A DNA stretch of 37,714 nt from Pseudomonadota bacterium (lineage in GTDB: Bacteria; Myxococcota_A; UBA796; GCA-2862545). Numbering within the stretch: position 1 is the stretch's first letter; every line of letters begins with the position of its first letter. Location: NCBI GenBank assembly GCA_023954855.1, contig JAGSGY010000056.1, positions 1 to 37,714 on the forward strand. The letters run 5' to 3'. The notes beneath the pieces were generated by a model, which worked only from the letters and a program-made list of their open reading frames with translations, had not been told where the DNA came from and made no database searches. A program made the translations under genes and the position numbers. Shown in pieces: positions 25,193 to 33,064 of the stretch.

Positions 25193-25660
25193 CTAGCGGT
25201 GGTGGCGGCCGTGCGGCGGGCCCTTCTCGAGGTGACCTGCCACAAGCGCGCGCTGCTCAGGCGTCAGGGTCTCGGCGAAGTCGGCCATGCCCTGAATGGC
25301 GTCGAGGTGCCGTGCATGCCGCGCCTCGGCCTCGGCAGTCGCCAGCGACACGAGCTTCTCGAAGTCCGGGGCGTCGTTCGACAGCTCGGCTGCCAACGTC
25401 TCGCGCAGGGCCTTGTGCGCCTCGCGCGGATCCTCGTCGCCGAAGACCGAGTCACGCAGACCCTCGAGCTCGGCGACCTGACCTTCATCAAGGTCGAGAT
25501 GGCTCGCAATGCGCTCGATCGGAGGGCCGCGGTGGCCGCGGAAGTGACCGCCAGGGCCCCCGCGCTCGCAGCTTCCGTCCTGTCCATGGGAGCCGGCGAT
25601 GGCCACACCGGCCAAGGCGAGTGGGGCGAGAATCAGAGCGGGGAGAATGAAGCGTTTCAT
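25193..25660 (-). CDS. Spy/CpxP-like periplasmic protein 2
   Basis: 155 residues. Sec signal 1-22 (MKRFILPALILAPLALAGVAIA). The mature protein starts with a His/Gly-rich stretch (GSHGQDGSCERGGPGGHFRGHRG) and is otherwise helical, with LDEGQVAELEGL and a canonical LTxxQ motif (TLTPEQRALV) near the end, followed by a PPHGRHHR tail. LTxxQ proteins such as Spy and CpxP are periplasmic chaperones or stress modulators; the His-rich ends suggest metal binding. ATG 25660 was chosen over 25690 because AGGAGGT lies 6 nt before it and the signal peptide starts there. Preceded by its own Cpx-like box and followed by the regulator gene. Confidence 0.82.
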   Translation of the reverse strand: MKRFILPALILAPLALAGVAIAGSHGQDGSCERGGPGGHFRGHRGPPIERIASHLDLDEGQVAELEGLRDSVFGDEDPREAHKALRETLAAELSNDAPDFEKLVSLATAEAEARHARHLDAIQGMADFAETLTPEQRALVAGHLEKGPPHGRHHR

Positions 25661-25744
25661 GATGGGACCTCCTGTTCGGTACGACATCAATCTAGGGGCG
25701 CCATGCTACGGCATCGTTCGGTGCGGCCTAAGGGGTCCAAGCAA

Positions 25745-25762
25745 GTGTGAAGGACTGTAAAG
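25745..25762 (-). promoter_or_regulatory. Cpx-like response regulator box before Spy-like gene 2
   Basis: Minus strand CTTTACAGTCCTTCACAC; plus strand GTGAA-N5-GTAAA matches the E. coli CpxR consensus GTAAA-N5-GTAAA at 9 of 10 positions. It lies exactly 84 nt before the start codon, as does the sister box at 26331. Confidence 0.7.
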
Positions 25763-25787
25763 GGCGGGCGACATCGGCCACCCGCCC
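25758..25787 (-). terminator. Terminator between the two Spy-like genes
   Basis: Minus strand GGGCGGGTGGC-CGAT-GTCGCCCGCCC (25787-25762), 11 stem positions including two wobble pairs, then TTTA. It lies 9 nt after the stop of Spy-like gene 1. Its T-run is the beginning of the next gene's Cpx-like box. Confidence 0.65.
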
Positions 25788-25796
25788 AGTCTTGGC

Positions 25797-26246
25797 TCAC
25801 TGGTCAAAGCCGCCACGCGGGCCGCGTCCACGTCCCTGACCACCGCGCTCCGAGCGCCGCTCAGCGCGCTGCTCCTGAAGCTCGGCCAGCGTCTCGAGCT
25901 GGTCGTCGGTGAGCGTCTCGGACAGCGCGCTCATGCTCTCCACGGCGGTGTAGGCCGCTGCACGCTGCGCCTCGACCTTGGCATCCACGAGCTTCTTCAG
26001 CTTGCGCACGTCGGGGTCTCCGCTGCCGATTTCATCCTTCATGCCCTCGCGAAACGCCTTCTGGGCCTCCTTGGCCTCGGAGCGGGACTCAGCCATGTCG
26101 TCCTTAAACGACTCGACGAGGGCGGCCTGGTCCGAGTCGAGGTCGAGGGCCTCGATGAGGCGACCTGGGCCACCTTGACCGGCGACGGCGACACCCGCGA
26201 CGGCGGTGGAGAGAACAACGAGAGCGATAGTTGCGAAGCGGGTCAT
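25797..26246 (-). CDS. Spy/CpxP-like periplasmic protein 1
   Basis: 149 residues. Signal peptide 1-22 (MTRFATIALVVLSTAVAGVAVA). The mature part is helical and charged: LDLDSDQAALVESFKDDM, then SEAKEAQKAFREGMKDEI and a near-LTxxQ motif (TLTDDQLETLAEL), ending in an Arg/Gly-rich tail (RGGQGRGRGPRGG). It appears paralogous to the next gene, sharing signal peptide, helix layout, LTxxQ region and leader (AACAGGAGGTC). ATG 26246 is preferred over 26327 because AGGAGGT lies 5 nt upstream and the signal begins there. Probably a stress-induced periplasmic chaperone or regulator of the adjacent kinase. Confidence 0.8.
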   Translation of the reverse strand: MTRFATIALVVLSTAVAGVAVAGQGGPGRLIEALDLDSDQAALVESFKDDMAESRSEAKEAQKAFREGMKDEIGSGDPDVRKLKKLVDAKVEAQRAAAYTAVESMSALSETLTDDQLETLAELQEQRAERRSERGGQGRGRGPRGGFDQ

Positions 26247-26330
26247 GAGTGACCTCCTGTTGGGGTTGCACTCACGTAGACGGGCGCACTGTTGGGCAGC
26301 CGTTGGCGCCGTCCCAAAGAAACTCAACGC

Positions 26331-26348
26331 GTGTGAAGCTTTGTTAAG
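26331..26348 (-). promoter_or_regulatory. Cpx-like response regulator box before Spy-like gene 1
   Basis: Minus strand CTTAACAAAGCTTCACAC; plus strand GTGAA-N5-GTTAA, 8 of 10 against the CpxR consensus. It is identical to the sister box at 14 of 18 positions and sits the same 84 nt before its start codon. Confidence 0.7.
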
Positions 26349-26351
26349 GCG

Positions 26352-27062
26352 TCAGATCGCCAGCGGTAGAAGCGCATCGTAGGCAGGTCGAAGCGCGTCC
26401 ACGATGGGTTGGAGCGCAGCTGGGACCTTCACTTCCTCCACCCGGGCGGGTCCAAAGCCCGTGGAGGCCTCGACGCTTGCGTACCAGTGGGGAGCCCAGA
26501 CGCCATCGCTCGAGCGAGGCCCCGCCGGCCAGCTGAGCATATGGTCCGTGTAGGCGATGCCGAGCCCTTCGCAGAGCGCCTTGAGCACGCGGGACGGGTC
26601 TTCGAGCAGGCGGGCACTGTGCACGACGACCGGCGTCCGTCCTCGCTCCTGAAGCCGGCGCAGCACCCGGAGTTGCTGAAGAAAACCGAGGTCTTCGGGC
26701 CTAGGCTGCTCTCGCACGCGGGCGTAGGAGGCAGTCACCGCCGCCGGGTGGCGAATGAGCAGGCCGACTTCACAGTCATCCAGCCAGCGGAGGTCATCGC
26801 CCTCGGTGAGGTGCTGCGCCATGTGCTTCTCGTACTGAAGCGGCTGTCTCCCCTGCCCTTTGAGGCCAGCGAGCGCCTGCTCGTAGCCGTTAGGTTGGCT
26901 GGCAAGAATGGCGTCTCGCCCGGGGTGCTCCAGACCCGTCCGGGCCAGGTACGCGGCGTACAGCGGTTCATCGACGACCGTGCAGTCGCCGCGGCCTTCG
27001 AAGCTGCGCATCAAGGCCGTCGACAGGTTCCGAGGCCCGCTGATCATCGCAACGCGCTTCAT
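26352..27062 (-). CDS. Sulfotransferase-like P-loop protein
   Basis: 236 residues, cytoplasmic. The N-terminus KRVAMISGPRNLSTALMRSF is the PAPS-binding-like loop of a sulfotransferase-related family (GPRNxST), followed by VVDEPLYAAYL. Later LIRHPAAVTASYARV resembles the second PAPS-binding segment (RDP..V.SY), with His replacing Asp. Sulfo transfer is therefore plausible but unproven. ATG 27062 forms ATGA with the preceding stop; the in-frame ATG at 27122 lies inside the upstream gene and adds a non-conserved stretch. Coupled to the FAD oxidoreductase, suggesting one pathway, substrate unknown. Confidence 0.75.
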   Translation of the reverse strand: MKRVAMISGPRNLSTALMRSFEGRGDCTVVDEPLYAAYLARTGLEHPGRDAILASQPNGYEQALAGLKGQGRQPLQYEKHMAQHLTEGDDLRWLDDCEVGLLIRHPAAVTASYARVREQPRPEDLGFLQQLRVLRRLQERGRTPVVVHSARLLEDPSRVLKALCEGLGIAYTDHMLSWPAGPRSSDGVWAPHWYASVEASTGFGPARVEEVKVPAALQPIVDALRPAYDALLPLAI

Positions 27063-28225
27063 GTCTCCCCCACGCGCACCAGCTTGGAGCGGTGTAGATC
27101 CCCCATCGGACGAATCGACCACCGCCGCATCATGCGCCGGCCCGGACGCACCGCGTGGCGGTCAAGCCAAGGCACCTCGAGACCTCGCATCCAGCCGCTC
27201 ACCGCCTCGCCCACACCCAGACTGCAGGTCACACCAAAGCCCCCTAGGCCCGCTGCCCACCACAGTCCCGGCAATTCGGCATCCTCTCCAAGCATGGGCC
27301 GGCGGTCGGGCGCAAAGGTGCGCAGGCCGGTCCAACCTCCGCGAATATCGACCCCTGCGAGGCGCGGAAAGAAGCGCTCGATCTTGTCGAGTGCCAGCGC
27401 ACGCGGAAAGGCCTCGACCGGCCCCGTACTCGGCGCATCCGTCGGGTAGTCGATGGCCTCATCGCAACCCGAGAGCAACCAGCCTCCACTCTCGGGCCGA
27501 ACGTAGAGTCCGACATCGTCGAGCCAGGTCCAGGGATGGCCTTGGGCAAGCGGATCGCTGGCCGTCTGCAACAAGGTCCTTCGCAGCGGCACAAGCGGCC
27601 GGTCAAGGCCCATCCCAGCCGCGAGGCCTGAGCTCCAAGCACCGGCGGCGAGCACCACCGCATCGGCCGGATAGTGTCCGTTCGCAGTGCGCACCCCCAC
27701 GACACGACCCGCCTCGACGGCCACGGAGACCACAGCCTCACCGCGGTGAAGATGGGCCTCGTTCGCGTTCAGACCGGCCTCGAAACCCGACACCAACGCG
27801 TGGGCATCCGCGACCCGCTCGTCCGGGAGGTACCAAGCGTGTTGCAGGTCGACGCCCTCGAGTAACGGAGCCACTTCTGCCGGGCGGTCGAGCGCCTCTA
27901 CACGCACCCCCCGGGCGCGAAGGTGTGCCGCAGCGTCGTGCAGATGCAGGGGGTCGGTGACGAGGCCAAGCACGGCCCCTGTCACCGTAGACGGCTCGAA
28001 GGCCGCCAGGTCGTCTGGGAGGTCTGCCAGCCGTTCCGAGGTTCGCACCGCAAGAGCGCGCTCGTAGGGGTCCTCGCCCATACGGCGGATCATGCCCGCG
28101 TTCTGCGCCGAGGCCTCGGCCCCAAAGGCGCCACCACGCTCGAAGACCCGCACCGTGGCGTGCGGCGCGAGGTGCCACGCTGTGGAGAGGCCGGCGAGGC
28201 CTCCACCGATGACGACGACTTGCAT
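27059..28225 (-). CDS. FAD-dependent oxidoreductase (DAO/glycine oxidase-like)
   Basis: 388 residues. Begins with the dinucleotide-binding motif VVVIGGGLAGLSTAWHL, then ERGGAFGAEASAQNAGMIR as in D-amino-acid/sarcosine oxidase-type enzymes, VVLAAGAWSSGLA in the middle and the C-terminal TGLRTFAPDRRPMLGE..GLWWAAGLGGFGVT block that contacts FAD. These enzymes oxidise amines or amino acids; the substrate cannot be read here. ATG 28225 starts right at the FAD motif; the track extends to 28342 but that stretch looks non-coding. First gene of a pair with the sulfotransferase-like gene. Lies divergent to the hemerythrin-like gene across a 178-bp gap. Confidence 0.87.
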   Translation of the reverse strand: MQVVVIGGGLAGLSTAWHLAPHATVRVFERGGAFGAEASAQNAGMIRRMGEDPYERALAVRTSERLADLPDDLAAFEPSTVTGAVLGLVTDPLHLHDAAAHLRARGVRVEALDRPAEVAPLLEGVDLQHAWYLPDERVADAHALVSGFEAGLNANEAHLHRGEAVVSVAVEAGRVVGVRTANGHYPADAVVLAAGAWSSGLAAGMGLDRPLVPLRRTLLQTASDPLAQGHPWTWLDDVGLYVRPESGGWLLSGCDEAIDYPTDAPSTGPVEAFPRALALDKIERFFPRLAGVDIRGGWTGLRTFAPDRRPMLGEDAELPGLWWAAGLGGFGVTCSLGVGEAVSGWMRGLEVPWLDRHAVRPGRRMMRRWSIRPMGDLHRSKLVRVGET

Positions 28226-28390
28226 GCCGGCCCTGTATCCCGCCGCACCCGCAGAGCCGATCGCCCGTTGCGCGCCGCCGCAAGTTGGGATCGCGCAGGT
28301 AAGGCGAAGAACTTTCTTCAACGATCCGCGCACAGCGCACACCTCTCAGTCAACTCCTCGTCACGGCCCCAAAACCCGGTTCTGCGCCGT

Positions 28391-28396
28391 TACTTT
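28391..28396 (+). promoter_or_regulatory. -10 element of the hemerythrin-like gene (leaderless type)
   Basis: TACTTT lies 7 nt before ATG 28404, with no Shine-Dalgarno in between. Transcription would begin at or next to the start codon. No clear -35. The rest of the 28226-28403 gap shows no other convincing element. Confidence 0.5.
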
Positions 28397-28403
28397 GCGC
28401 CCC

Positions 28404-29015
28404 ATGAAACCCCATGATCTCGGCTCCGACCACGCTGCTCTTCGCGACGCCCTCGCACGCGCCGAGGGTGCGCTGCTCGCGATGGAGACCGGGGTCGCCG
28501 CATCGGATCGCTCGTCGCGCTACACGCCGCGCCATCTGCGTCCGATTCGCATGGCGTGGAATGCGTTCGCGGAACAGCTCGCTGACCATCTCGATGCCGA
28601 AGAGCGCATGGTTCATCCCGCCATTCGGCACCTCTTGGGTGGCCGCACCCAGATGGCAAGCGCGGTCTCGACCTGCGTCGCACAGATGTTTCAGGCGCAC
28701 GAGCAGCTCGATGAGCTCGCACATCAGCTTCGCCTCACGCTGAAGTACTGCCCACCGTTGGCTTCCCCGATCGAGCGCGTCATCGAGCGTTTTCAGGCCC
28801 ATGCCCAGCGCGAAGATACCGATCACTACGCCACGGCGCTGCAGCTGGCGGACCAAGGCTTCTGCCTGGACGACACGCCGATTCCGATGCGGCACCGCAC
28901 CATCGCCGACCTCGACCGCGCGCTGCGCACGCCGAAGCCGCACGTCGCGCGAGAGACGACGCCCACGAGCAAGCGTCCGTCCTGGATCAAGCAGCTGCTG
29001 AGTCGCCGCTCCTAG
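28404..29015 (+). CDS. Hemerythrin HHE-domain-like protein
   Basis: 203 residues, no signal. A four-helix HHE pattern is visible: His10, ADHLDAEERMVHPAI (His62, Glu66/67, His71), FQAHEQLDELAHQL (His99, Glu100, His107) and FQAHAQREDTDHYATAL (His133, Glu137, His141). These supply the His/Glu ligands for a di-iron centre that in relatives binds O2, NO or senses iron and oxidants. The last ~40 residues are basic (SKRPSWIKQLLSRRS) and may reach the membrane or a partner. ATG 28404 is chosen because a -10 element sits 7 nt before it. Convergent with the next gene, 3 nt between the stops. Confidence 0.75.
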   Translation: MKPHDLGSDHAALRDALARAEGALLAMETGVAASDRSSRYTPRHLRPIRMAWNAFAEQLADHLDAEERMVHPAIRHLLGGRTQMASAVSTCVAQMFQAHEQLDELAHQLRLTLKYCPPLASPIERVIERFQAHAQREDTDHYATALQLADQGFCLDDTPIPMRHRTIADLDRALRTPKPHVARETTPTSKRPSWIKQLLSRRS

Positions 29016-29018
29016 GCG

Positions 29019-29852
29019 CTACTCCAGGCCCTCGGGCGGCTCGAACAGGTGCGCATTGACGCCGTCGACTTCGATGGTCGCGCTCATGCGTGAACAGCGG
29101 CCGTCTTCCTCGCTGTCGAGATCGGCGTTGTTCTCGAACAGCACCGGAAGCGTCGAGAGCAAGGCCGCGTCAACATTCGCGTCCGCGACGCCATCGAGGA
29201 TGCGCTGGTAGTTGAGCGCGCCGCCGAGGTAGCCCTTGAAGTCCCCGCGCTCGTCGTACTCGAAGTGAAGCGAGACGTTCTCGATATCGAGCACCGGCGA
29301 GGCATCGAAGATCTCGATCGGGAACTCGACCGCCACACCGCTCGCCTCAAGAACGCCGTCGACCAGTGACGCCGAGTCCACGGTGACGGGCTCGGTGTCG
29401 GTGTCGCGCTCGAAGGTCTGGCCAGACACCAACAACCCATCGCTTCCGACGATCGGCGCACCGAAGCCGCGCACGAAGGTCACGGAGACCTCGTCGTCGT
29501 TGAGCGGATCATCGACCCCAGACAGGCCGAAGATCATCAGCACTTCGCCGAGGTTGATGTTCTGGTTGATCAGGGGCTCGAGGGCCGAAGCCTCAGTGGC
29601 GTCGAGGGCCGGCATGACCCGCGCCAACGCGTTGTCGACCCCAGTGGCGCCATCGGGACTTTCGTAGTCGCCGATGCCACAGCCGTCACTGCCGTCTTCC
29701 TCGGAGTCCAACCCATCGAGGTCATAGCCAAGGCTGATGCCATCGACCTCGCGCCCAAGCGTAAGAAAGGACACGGCGCCCCATTGGGTCTCTCCGGGAG
29801 AGGAGCAGGCCGAGAGAGCGAGACCGAGAACGATGCAGAGGGTGCGCTTCAT
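29019..29852 (-). CDS. Hypothetical lipoprotein with acidic calcium-like motifs
   Basis: 277 residues. Signal and lipobox LSAC (Cys16). The mature protein is acidic, with repeated DxDGLDSEEDG-type segments near both ends (DLDGLDSEEDGSDGCG; NADLDSEEDGRCSR) that could bind Ca2+, and a beta-rich middle. No family recognised. ATG 29852 was chosen over 29861 and 29960 because it starts the signal peptide and because the 29861 ATG is itself part of the -10 element TAAGAT. It follows the ZIP-like gene in the same direction, 50 nt apart. Confidence 0.7.
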   Translation of the reverse strand: MKRTLCIVLGLALSACSSPGETQWGAVSFLTLGREVDGISLGYDLDGLDSEEDGSDGCGIGDYESPDGATGVDNALARVMPALDATEASALEPLINQNINLGEVLMIFGLSGVDDPLNDDEVSVTFVRGFGAPIVGSDGLLVSGQTFERDTDTEPVTVDSASLVDGVLEASGVAVEFPIEIFDASPVLDIENVSLHFEYDERGDFKGYLGGALNYQRILDGVADANVDAALLSTLPVLFENNADLDSEEDGRCSRMSATIEVDGVNAHLFEPPEGLE

Positions 29853-29859
29853 GCGCGGC

Positions 29860-29865
29860 ATCTTA
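29860..29865 (-). promoter_or_regulatory. -10 element of the lipoprotein gene (leaderless type)
   Basis: Minus-strand TAAGAT, 7 nt before ATG 29852, no ribosome-binding site. Same geometry as at 28391 and 33052. Confidence 0.45.
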
Positions 29866-29902
29866 GCGGATTGAACACGCGTCAGTGGGCGGAGTTTTCG
29901 CC

Positions 29903-30532
29903 TTAGGCGTCGTGGTAGACGACATGCAGGAGCACGCCCGCCACAAAGCCTGCCAACCAAGGCTCGATGGGCTCGACAAGACCCTCGGGCGCAAGCCCTC
30001 CGAGCGCGATGCCCACCGCCGTGAGTGCCACGAGTGCGAGACCGGCCCGCAGCGCGATGACACGACCCGACACATTGCGGCAGGTCAGCACAAACGCGGC
30101 GACCAGAGGCGCGCCGTGAAATCCGATCACCACCGTAGCTTGCGGCCCGAGCGTGTCGTGCACGAATGCAATCTGTAGACCGTCGAAGATCTGGTGAAAG
30201 CCCAGCCCGACGAAGCCGAGCATGAGCGAGCCATGCCCCATTCCGTGGTCGTGATCGTGATGCAGGTGATGCGCCGATCCGTGGTGGTGCTCATCGCCGA
30301 GACCGCTCAAACGCTCGACTACCGATGGGCCGAGTAGCCCCACGCCAAAGGGAAGCACCGCGAGCCATCCCAGCTCGCCGTATGCGTCGGGCAAAAGCTC
30401 GAGTCCGGCGAGTGCGACCGCCAGAGTCAGTGCAATCCAGCGAGCAGGGCGAAGCCAGCGGGCGGCTCCGGGGAGCGCCAGCGCGGTTAGACCCAAGGCG
30501 ACTGGCAGCAGTCCTAGAACCCACTTGTCCAT
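29903..30532 (-). CDS. ZIP-like metal transporter with His-rich loop
   Basis: 209 residues, about seven membrane helices. Residues ~78-100 form a loop with eleven His (GDEHHHGSAHHLHHDHDHGMGHG) of the type seen in ZIP and other zinc/iron carriers. The next helices carry GFHQIFDGLQIA and GFHGAPLVAAFVL, resembling ZIP helices IV and V (HxxxEG / HExP) with Asp replacing Glu and GAP replacing EIP. It ends GVLLHVVYHD. Uptake or efflux of a divalent metal is likely; since the core motifs are altered it may be a divergent member. ATG 30532 has no clear Shine-Dalgarno. Divergent from the hybrid kinase. Confidence 0.7.
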   Translation of the reverse strand: MDKWVLGLLPVALGLTALALPGAARWLRPARWIALTLAVALAGLELLPDAYGELGWLAVLPFGVGLLGPSVVERLSGLGDEHHHGSAHHLHHDHDHGMGHGSLMLGFVGLGFHQIFDGLQIAFVHDTLGPQATVVIGFHGAPLVAAFVLTCRNVSGRVIALRAGLALVALTAVGIALGGLAPEGLVEPIEPWLAGFVAGVLLHVVYHDA

Positions 30533-30541
30533 GGCGGCCAG

Positions 30542-30569
30542 TTAACTCGCTCACCGAAGCGCGTAGAAT
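30542..30569 (+). promoter_or_regulatory. Promoter of the hybrid histidine kinase gene
   Basis: TTAACT (30542-30547), 16 bp, TAGAAT (30564-30569); the predicted start near 30576 leaves a short leader with GGAG before GTG 30588. It lies in the 55-bp gap to the divergent ZIP-like gene. Confidence 0.5.
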
Positions 30570-30587
30570 CCCACCCTGGAGTTCGTC

Positions 30588-32309
30588 GTGATCGTCGATG
30601 CCTGGCTGGGCTGGGTCCTGCCAAAGCAAGTACAGAACAACCCGCTCGAGCTGAAGCGCGCTCGAGTGATGGCGGCCCTGATCGGCGTCGAGATCCTGAC
30701 CACCGCAGTCTTCTCGGTCATCGGCGACGGCTGGTTCGCGCCGATCTCGGCCGTCGCTATGGGCGTCGGCATCGCAGCCGCCTACGCGCTGCGCAACCAC
30801 CGACTCAACCTCGCAGGCCACCTCATTCTGCTCGCCACCGCCTCGGCGGCCTTCTCTGGCGGCGTGTTCACTGGCGGCGTGGCCAATCCCGCGTTCGCGT
30901 GGATCTTCTTCGTTCCCCTGTTCGCAGGCCTGATGCTCGACACGAACGGCGCCACGTTGTGGGCCCTGGTCAGCGGAGGCGTGGCTCTCGGTGCGCTCTA
31001 CCTACACCAGAACGGCCTCCTTCCCGAGCGCGTCTACGAGGCCGGCAAGACGCGGCAGATGGTCATGGACATCAGCGGAATGACCGTCGTGTCCACCCTC
31101 GTGATGCGCCTGTACCTACAGTCCTCGTCGACCGCCAACGAGCGCCTGTCGGGAGCCGTTCAGGAACTTCGAGACGAGGTCAAGACCCGCCGGGATGCCG
31201 AGCGAAGCGCACACGAAGCCACCCTCGCGCAGCAAGCCTTCCTCGCCTCGGTCAGCCACGAGATCCGCACCCCCCTGAACGGCATCATCGGGGTCACCGA
31301 GCTGCTGACGCGCTCGACCTTGGACGAGGGACAGCGCACCCACGTGAGCGCGCTGACGCGCTCAGCCAGCACCCTGCGCCGACTGCTCTCCGACCTGCTC
31401 GACCTGTCGAAGCTGCAGAGCGGCGGATTCACAACGGTCTCCCAACCCATGGCCCCACGCACGGTCATTGGCCATGTGACCCACCTTCAGTCCGCCGCGA
31501 GCAACGAGCTCACCCTTCGCACCACCGTCGACGACGACGTGCCGGAGTGGGTCGCCGGCGACGCGATTCGGCTCGCGCAGATGGTCGGCAACCTCTGTGC
31601 AAACGCCGCCCGCTTCGCGCGCACGGACGTGGCGGTGCACGTCGCGTGGCGCGATGGCAACCTCATCGTCGACGTCGACGACGACGGCCCCGGCATTCCC
31701 GACCACGAGCGGTCCGGCATCTTTCAGCCGTTTCGCCAGCTCGAGGGCACCGTCGGCGGCACCGGCCTTGGGCTCGCGGTGGTACGCGGACTGTCCCAGG
31801 CCATGAAGGGCGCCGTCAGCTTCGATCAGGCGCCCCTCGGCGGAGCACGCGCTCGCCTGACACTCCCGATGCCCGCAACCGCCCCACCTGCTGGCGCACT
31901 CGACACCGTACCGGAGCAGACCACGGGGCCCCTGCGCGTACTGATTGTCGACGACGACGCGGTCAATCGCCTGGTCATCGGGGGCTTGCTCGCGAGTCTC
32001 GAGGTCGAATACGTCGAAGCGACGACCGGCGAAGAAGCACTCGAGACCCTCGAGACCAAGGCCTTCGACATCGTGCTCATGGACCTGCACATGCCCGGAA
32101 TGGGCGGTCTCGAGGCCACGCGGCAGGCTCGAAGTCTCGGCGTCGAGATTCCCATTGTTTGCCTGACCGCGTCGTCCGCAGCGCGCGTCGAGAACGACGT
32201 GGAAGCGGCCGGCATGAGCGGCCTGCTCGGCAAGCCCGTCACCCGCTCCGAGCTCGCGCGGGCCCTGCAGAACCACGCCCCCCGCCCGAGCGGCATCGCC
32301 GCGCCATAA
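30588..32309 (+). CDS. Hybrid sensor histidine kinase with receiver domain
   Basis: 573 residues. About five membrane helices occupy 28-175 without a large outside loop, so the signal is probably sensed in the membrane. A coiled linker (~182-215) leads to the H-box ASVSHEIRTPLNGI with His224, HATPase motifs (NLCANAARFA, DDGPGIPD, GGTGLGLAVV) and a C-terminal receiver (~449-565) with IVDDD, phospho-acceptor Asp499 (VLMDLHMPGMGG), Thr527 and Lys549. No output domain, so a separate phosphotransfer protein or regulator must act downstream. GTG 30588 has GGAG 6 nt upstream. Confidence 0.9.
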   Translation: MIVDAWLGWVLPKQVQNNPLELKRARVMAALIGVEILTTAVFSVIGDGWFAPISAVAMGVGIAAAYALRNHRLNLAGHLILLATASAAFSGGVFTGGVANPAFAWIFFVPLFAGLMLDTNGATLWALVSGGVALGALYLHQNGLLPERVYEAGKTRQMVMDISGMTVVSTLVMRLYLQSSSTANERLSGAVQELRDEVKTRRDAERSAHEATLAQQAFLASVSHEIRTPLNGIIGVTELLTRSTLDEGQRTHVSALTRSASTLRRLLSDLLDLSKLQSGGFTTVSQPMAPRTVIGHVTHLQSAASNELTLRTTVDDDVPEWVAGDAIRLAQMVGNLCANAARFARTDVAVHVAWRDGNLIVDVDDDGPGIPDHERSGIFQPFRQLEGTVGGTGLGLAVVRGLSQAMKGAVSFDQAPLGGARARLTLPMPATAPPAGALDTVPEQTTGPLRVLIVDDDAVNRLVIGGLLASLEVEYVEATTGEEALETLETKAFDIVLMDLHMPGMGGLEATRQARSLGVEIPIVCLTASSAARVENDVEAAGMSGLLGKPVTRSELARALQNHAPRPSGIAAP

Positions 32310-32398
32310 GCCGAAGCCACACAATACGGTGTCGCATTCCCCGACAGACGGCGGCTTCAGCCGACCATAGATTGAAAGGGCACGGACGAGGAGCCCCT

Positions 32399-33022
32399 TT
32401 GACTACGCCACGACACTGGTCGCGCCGCGAGATCGCTCGGCTGTCTCTACTCGGACTGACCGGACTTGCACTCGGCTGTAACGACGACGGAACCGACAGC
32501 GAACCCAGCCTCGACACCTCTGACAGTGCAGATCCACGCTCCTGCGCTTCGACCCCCACCGACATCGAAGGGCCCTTCTATGTAGAAGGTGTGCCGATTC
32601 GCAGCGACCTGGACACCTGGGGAGATCCGGGCATGAAGCTAACCCTGTCGGGCACCGTGGCCGACGCCGACTGCACCCCACTGGCCAACGCCGTCATTGA
32701 GATCTGGCAGGCCGACGACGAGGGTGCGTACGACAACGACTCTGCGGACATGCGCTACCGAGGCCAGCAGGCGACGGATGCAGAGGGGCGCTACGCGTTC
32801 ACGACCATCATCCCCGGTCGCTACCTCAACGGTCAGCAGTACCGCCCCGCACACATCCACGTGAAGATCTGGGTCGACGGCGTCGAACGGCTGACCACGC
32901 AGCTCTACTTCGACGACGACCCCTTCAACGAGGTCGACGCTTGGTACGACCCCGAGCGCTCGATGGCGATCAACGACCACGGCGACGGCAGCGGAGACTG
33001 CAGCTACGACTTCGCCGTCTAG
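32399..33022 (+). CDS. Tat-exported intradiol dioxygenase-like lipoprotein
   Basis: 207 residues. The start is TTG, with AGGAG 5 nt upstream; no ATG fits. The N-terminus SRREIARLSLLGLTGLALGC combines a twin-arginine motif (Arg9-Arg10) with a lipobox (Cys27). The enzyme part (~54-175) has the intradiol family pattern DIEGPFYVEG, VIEIWQADDEGAY, IIPGRYLNG and RPAHIHVKI; Tyr111, Tyr142, His152 and His154 match the 2-Tyr/2-His ligand set for Fe(III). Family members open catechol-type rings; Tat export fits folding with the metal in the cytoplasm. No cytosolic partner genes of aromatic degradation are nearby. Followed by three lipoprotein genes including cytochromes. Confidence 0.87.
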   Translation: MTTPRHWSRREIARLSLLGLTGLALGCNDDGTDSEPSLDTSDSADPRSCASTPTDIEGPFYVEGVPIRSDLDTWGDPGMKLTLSGTVADADCTPLANAVIEIWQADDEGAYDNDSADMRYRGQQATDAEGRYAFTTIIPGRYLNGQQYRPAHIHVKIWVDGVERLTTQLYFDDDPFNEVDAWYDPERSMAINDHGDGSGDCSYDFAV

Positions 33023-33051
33023 AAAGCCGCGAAACCCGGGCCCCAAGCCGG

Positions 33052-33057
33052 TACACT
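33052..33057 (+). promoter_or_regulatory. -10 element of the cytochrome-lipoprotein operon
   Basis: TACACT lies 7 nt before ATG 33065. AGGGG between them is only 2 nt from the ATG, too close for normal use. Same leaderless geometry as 28391 and 29860. Confidence 0.5.
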
Positions 33058-33064
33058 AGGGGTG

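Noticed and set aside
28092-28403. 5' extension of the hemerythrin-like frame, and the 28226-28342 extension of the FAD gene
   Set aside because: Both extensions overlap each other on opposite strands, lack family residues, and start codons at 28404 and 28225 fit the domain starts.
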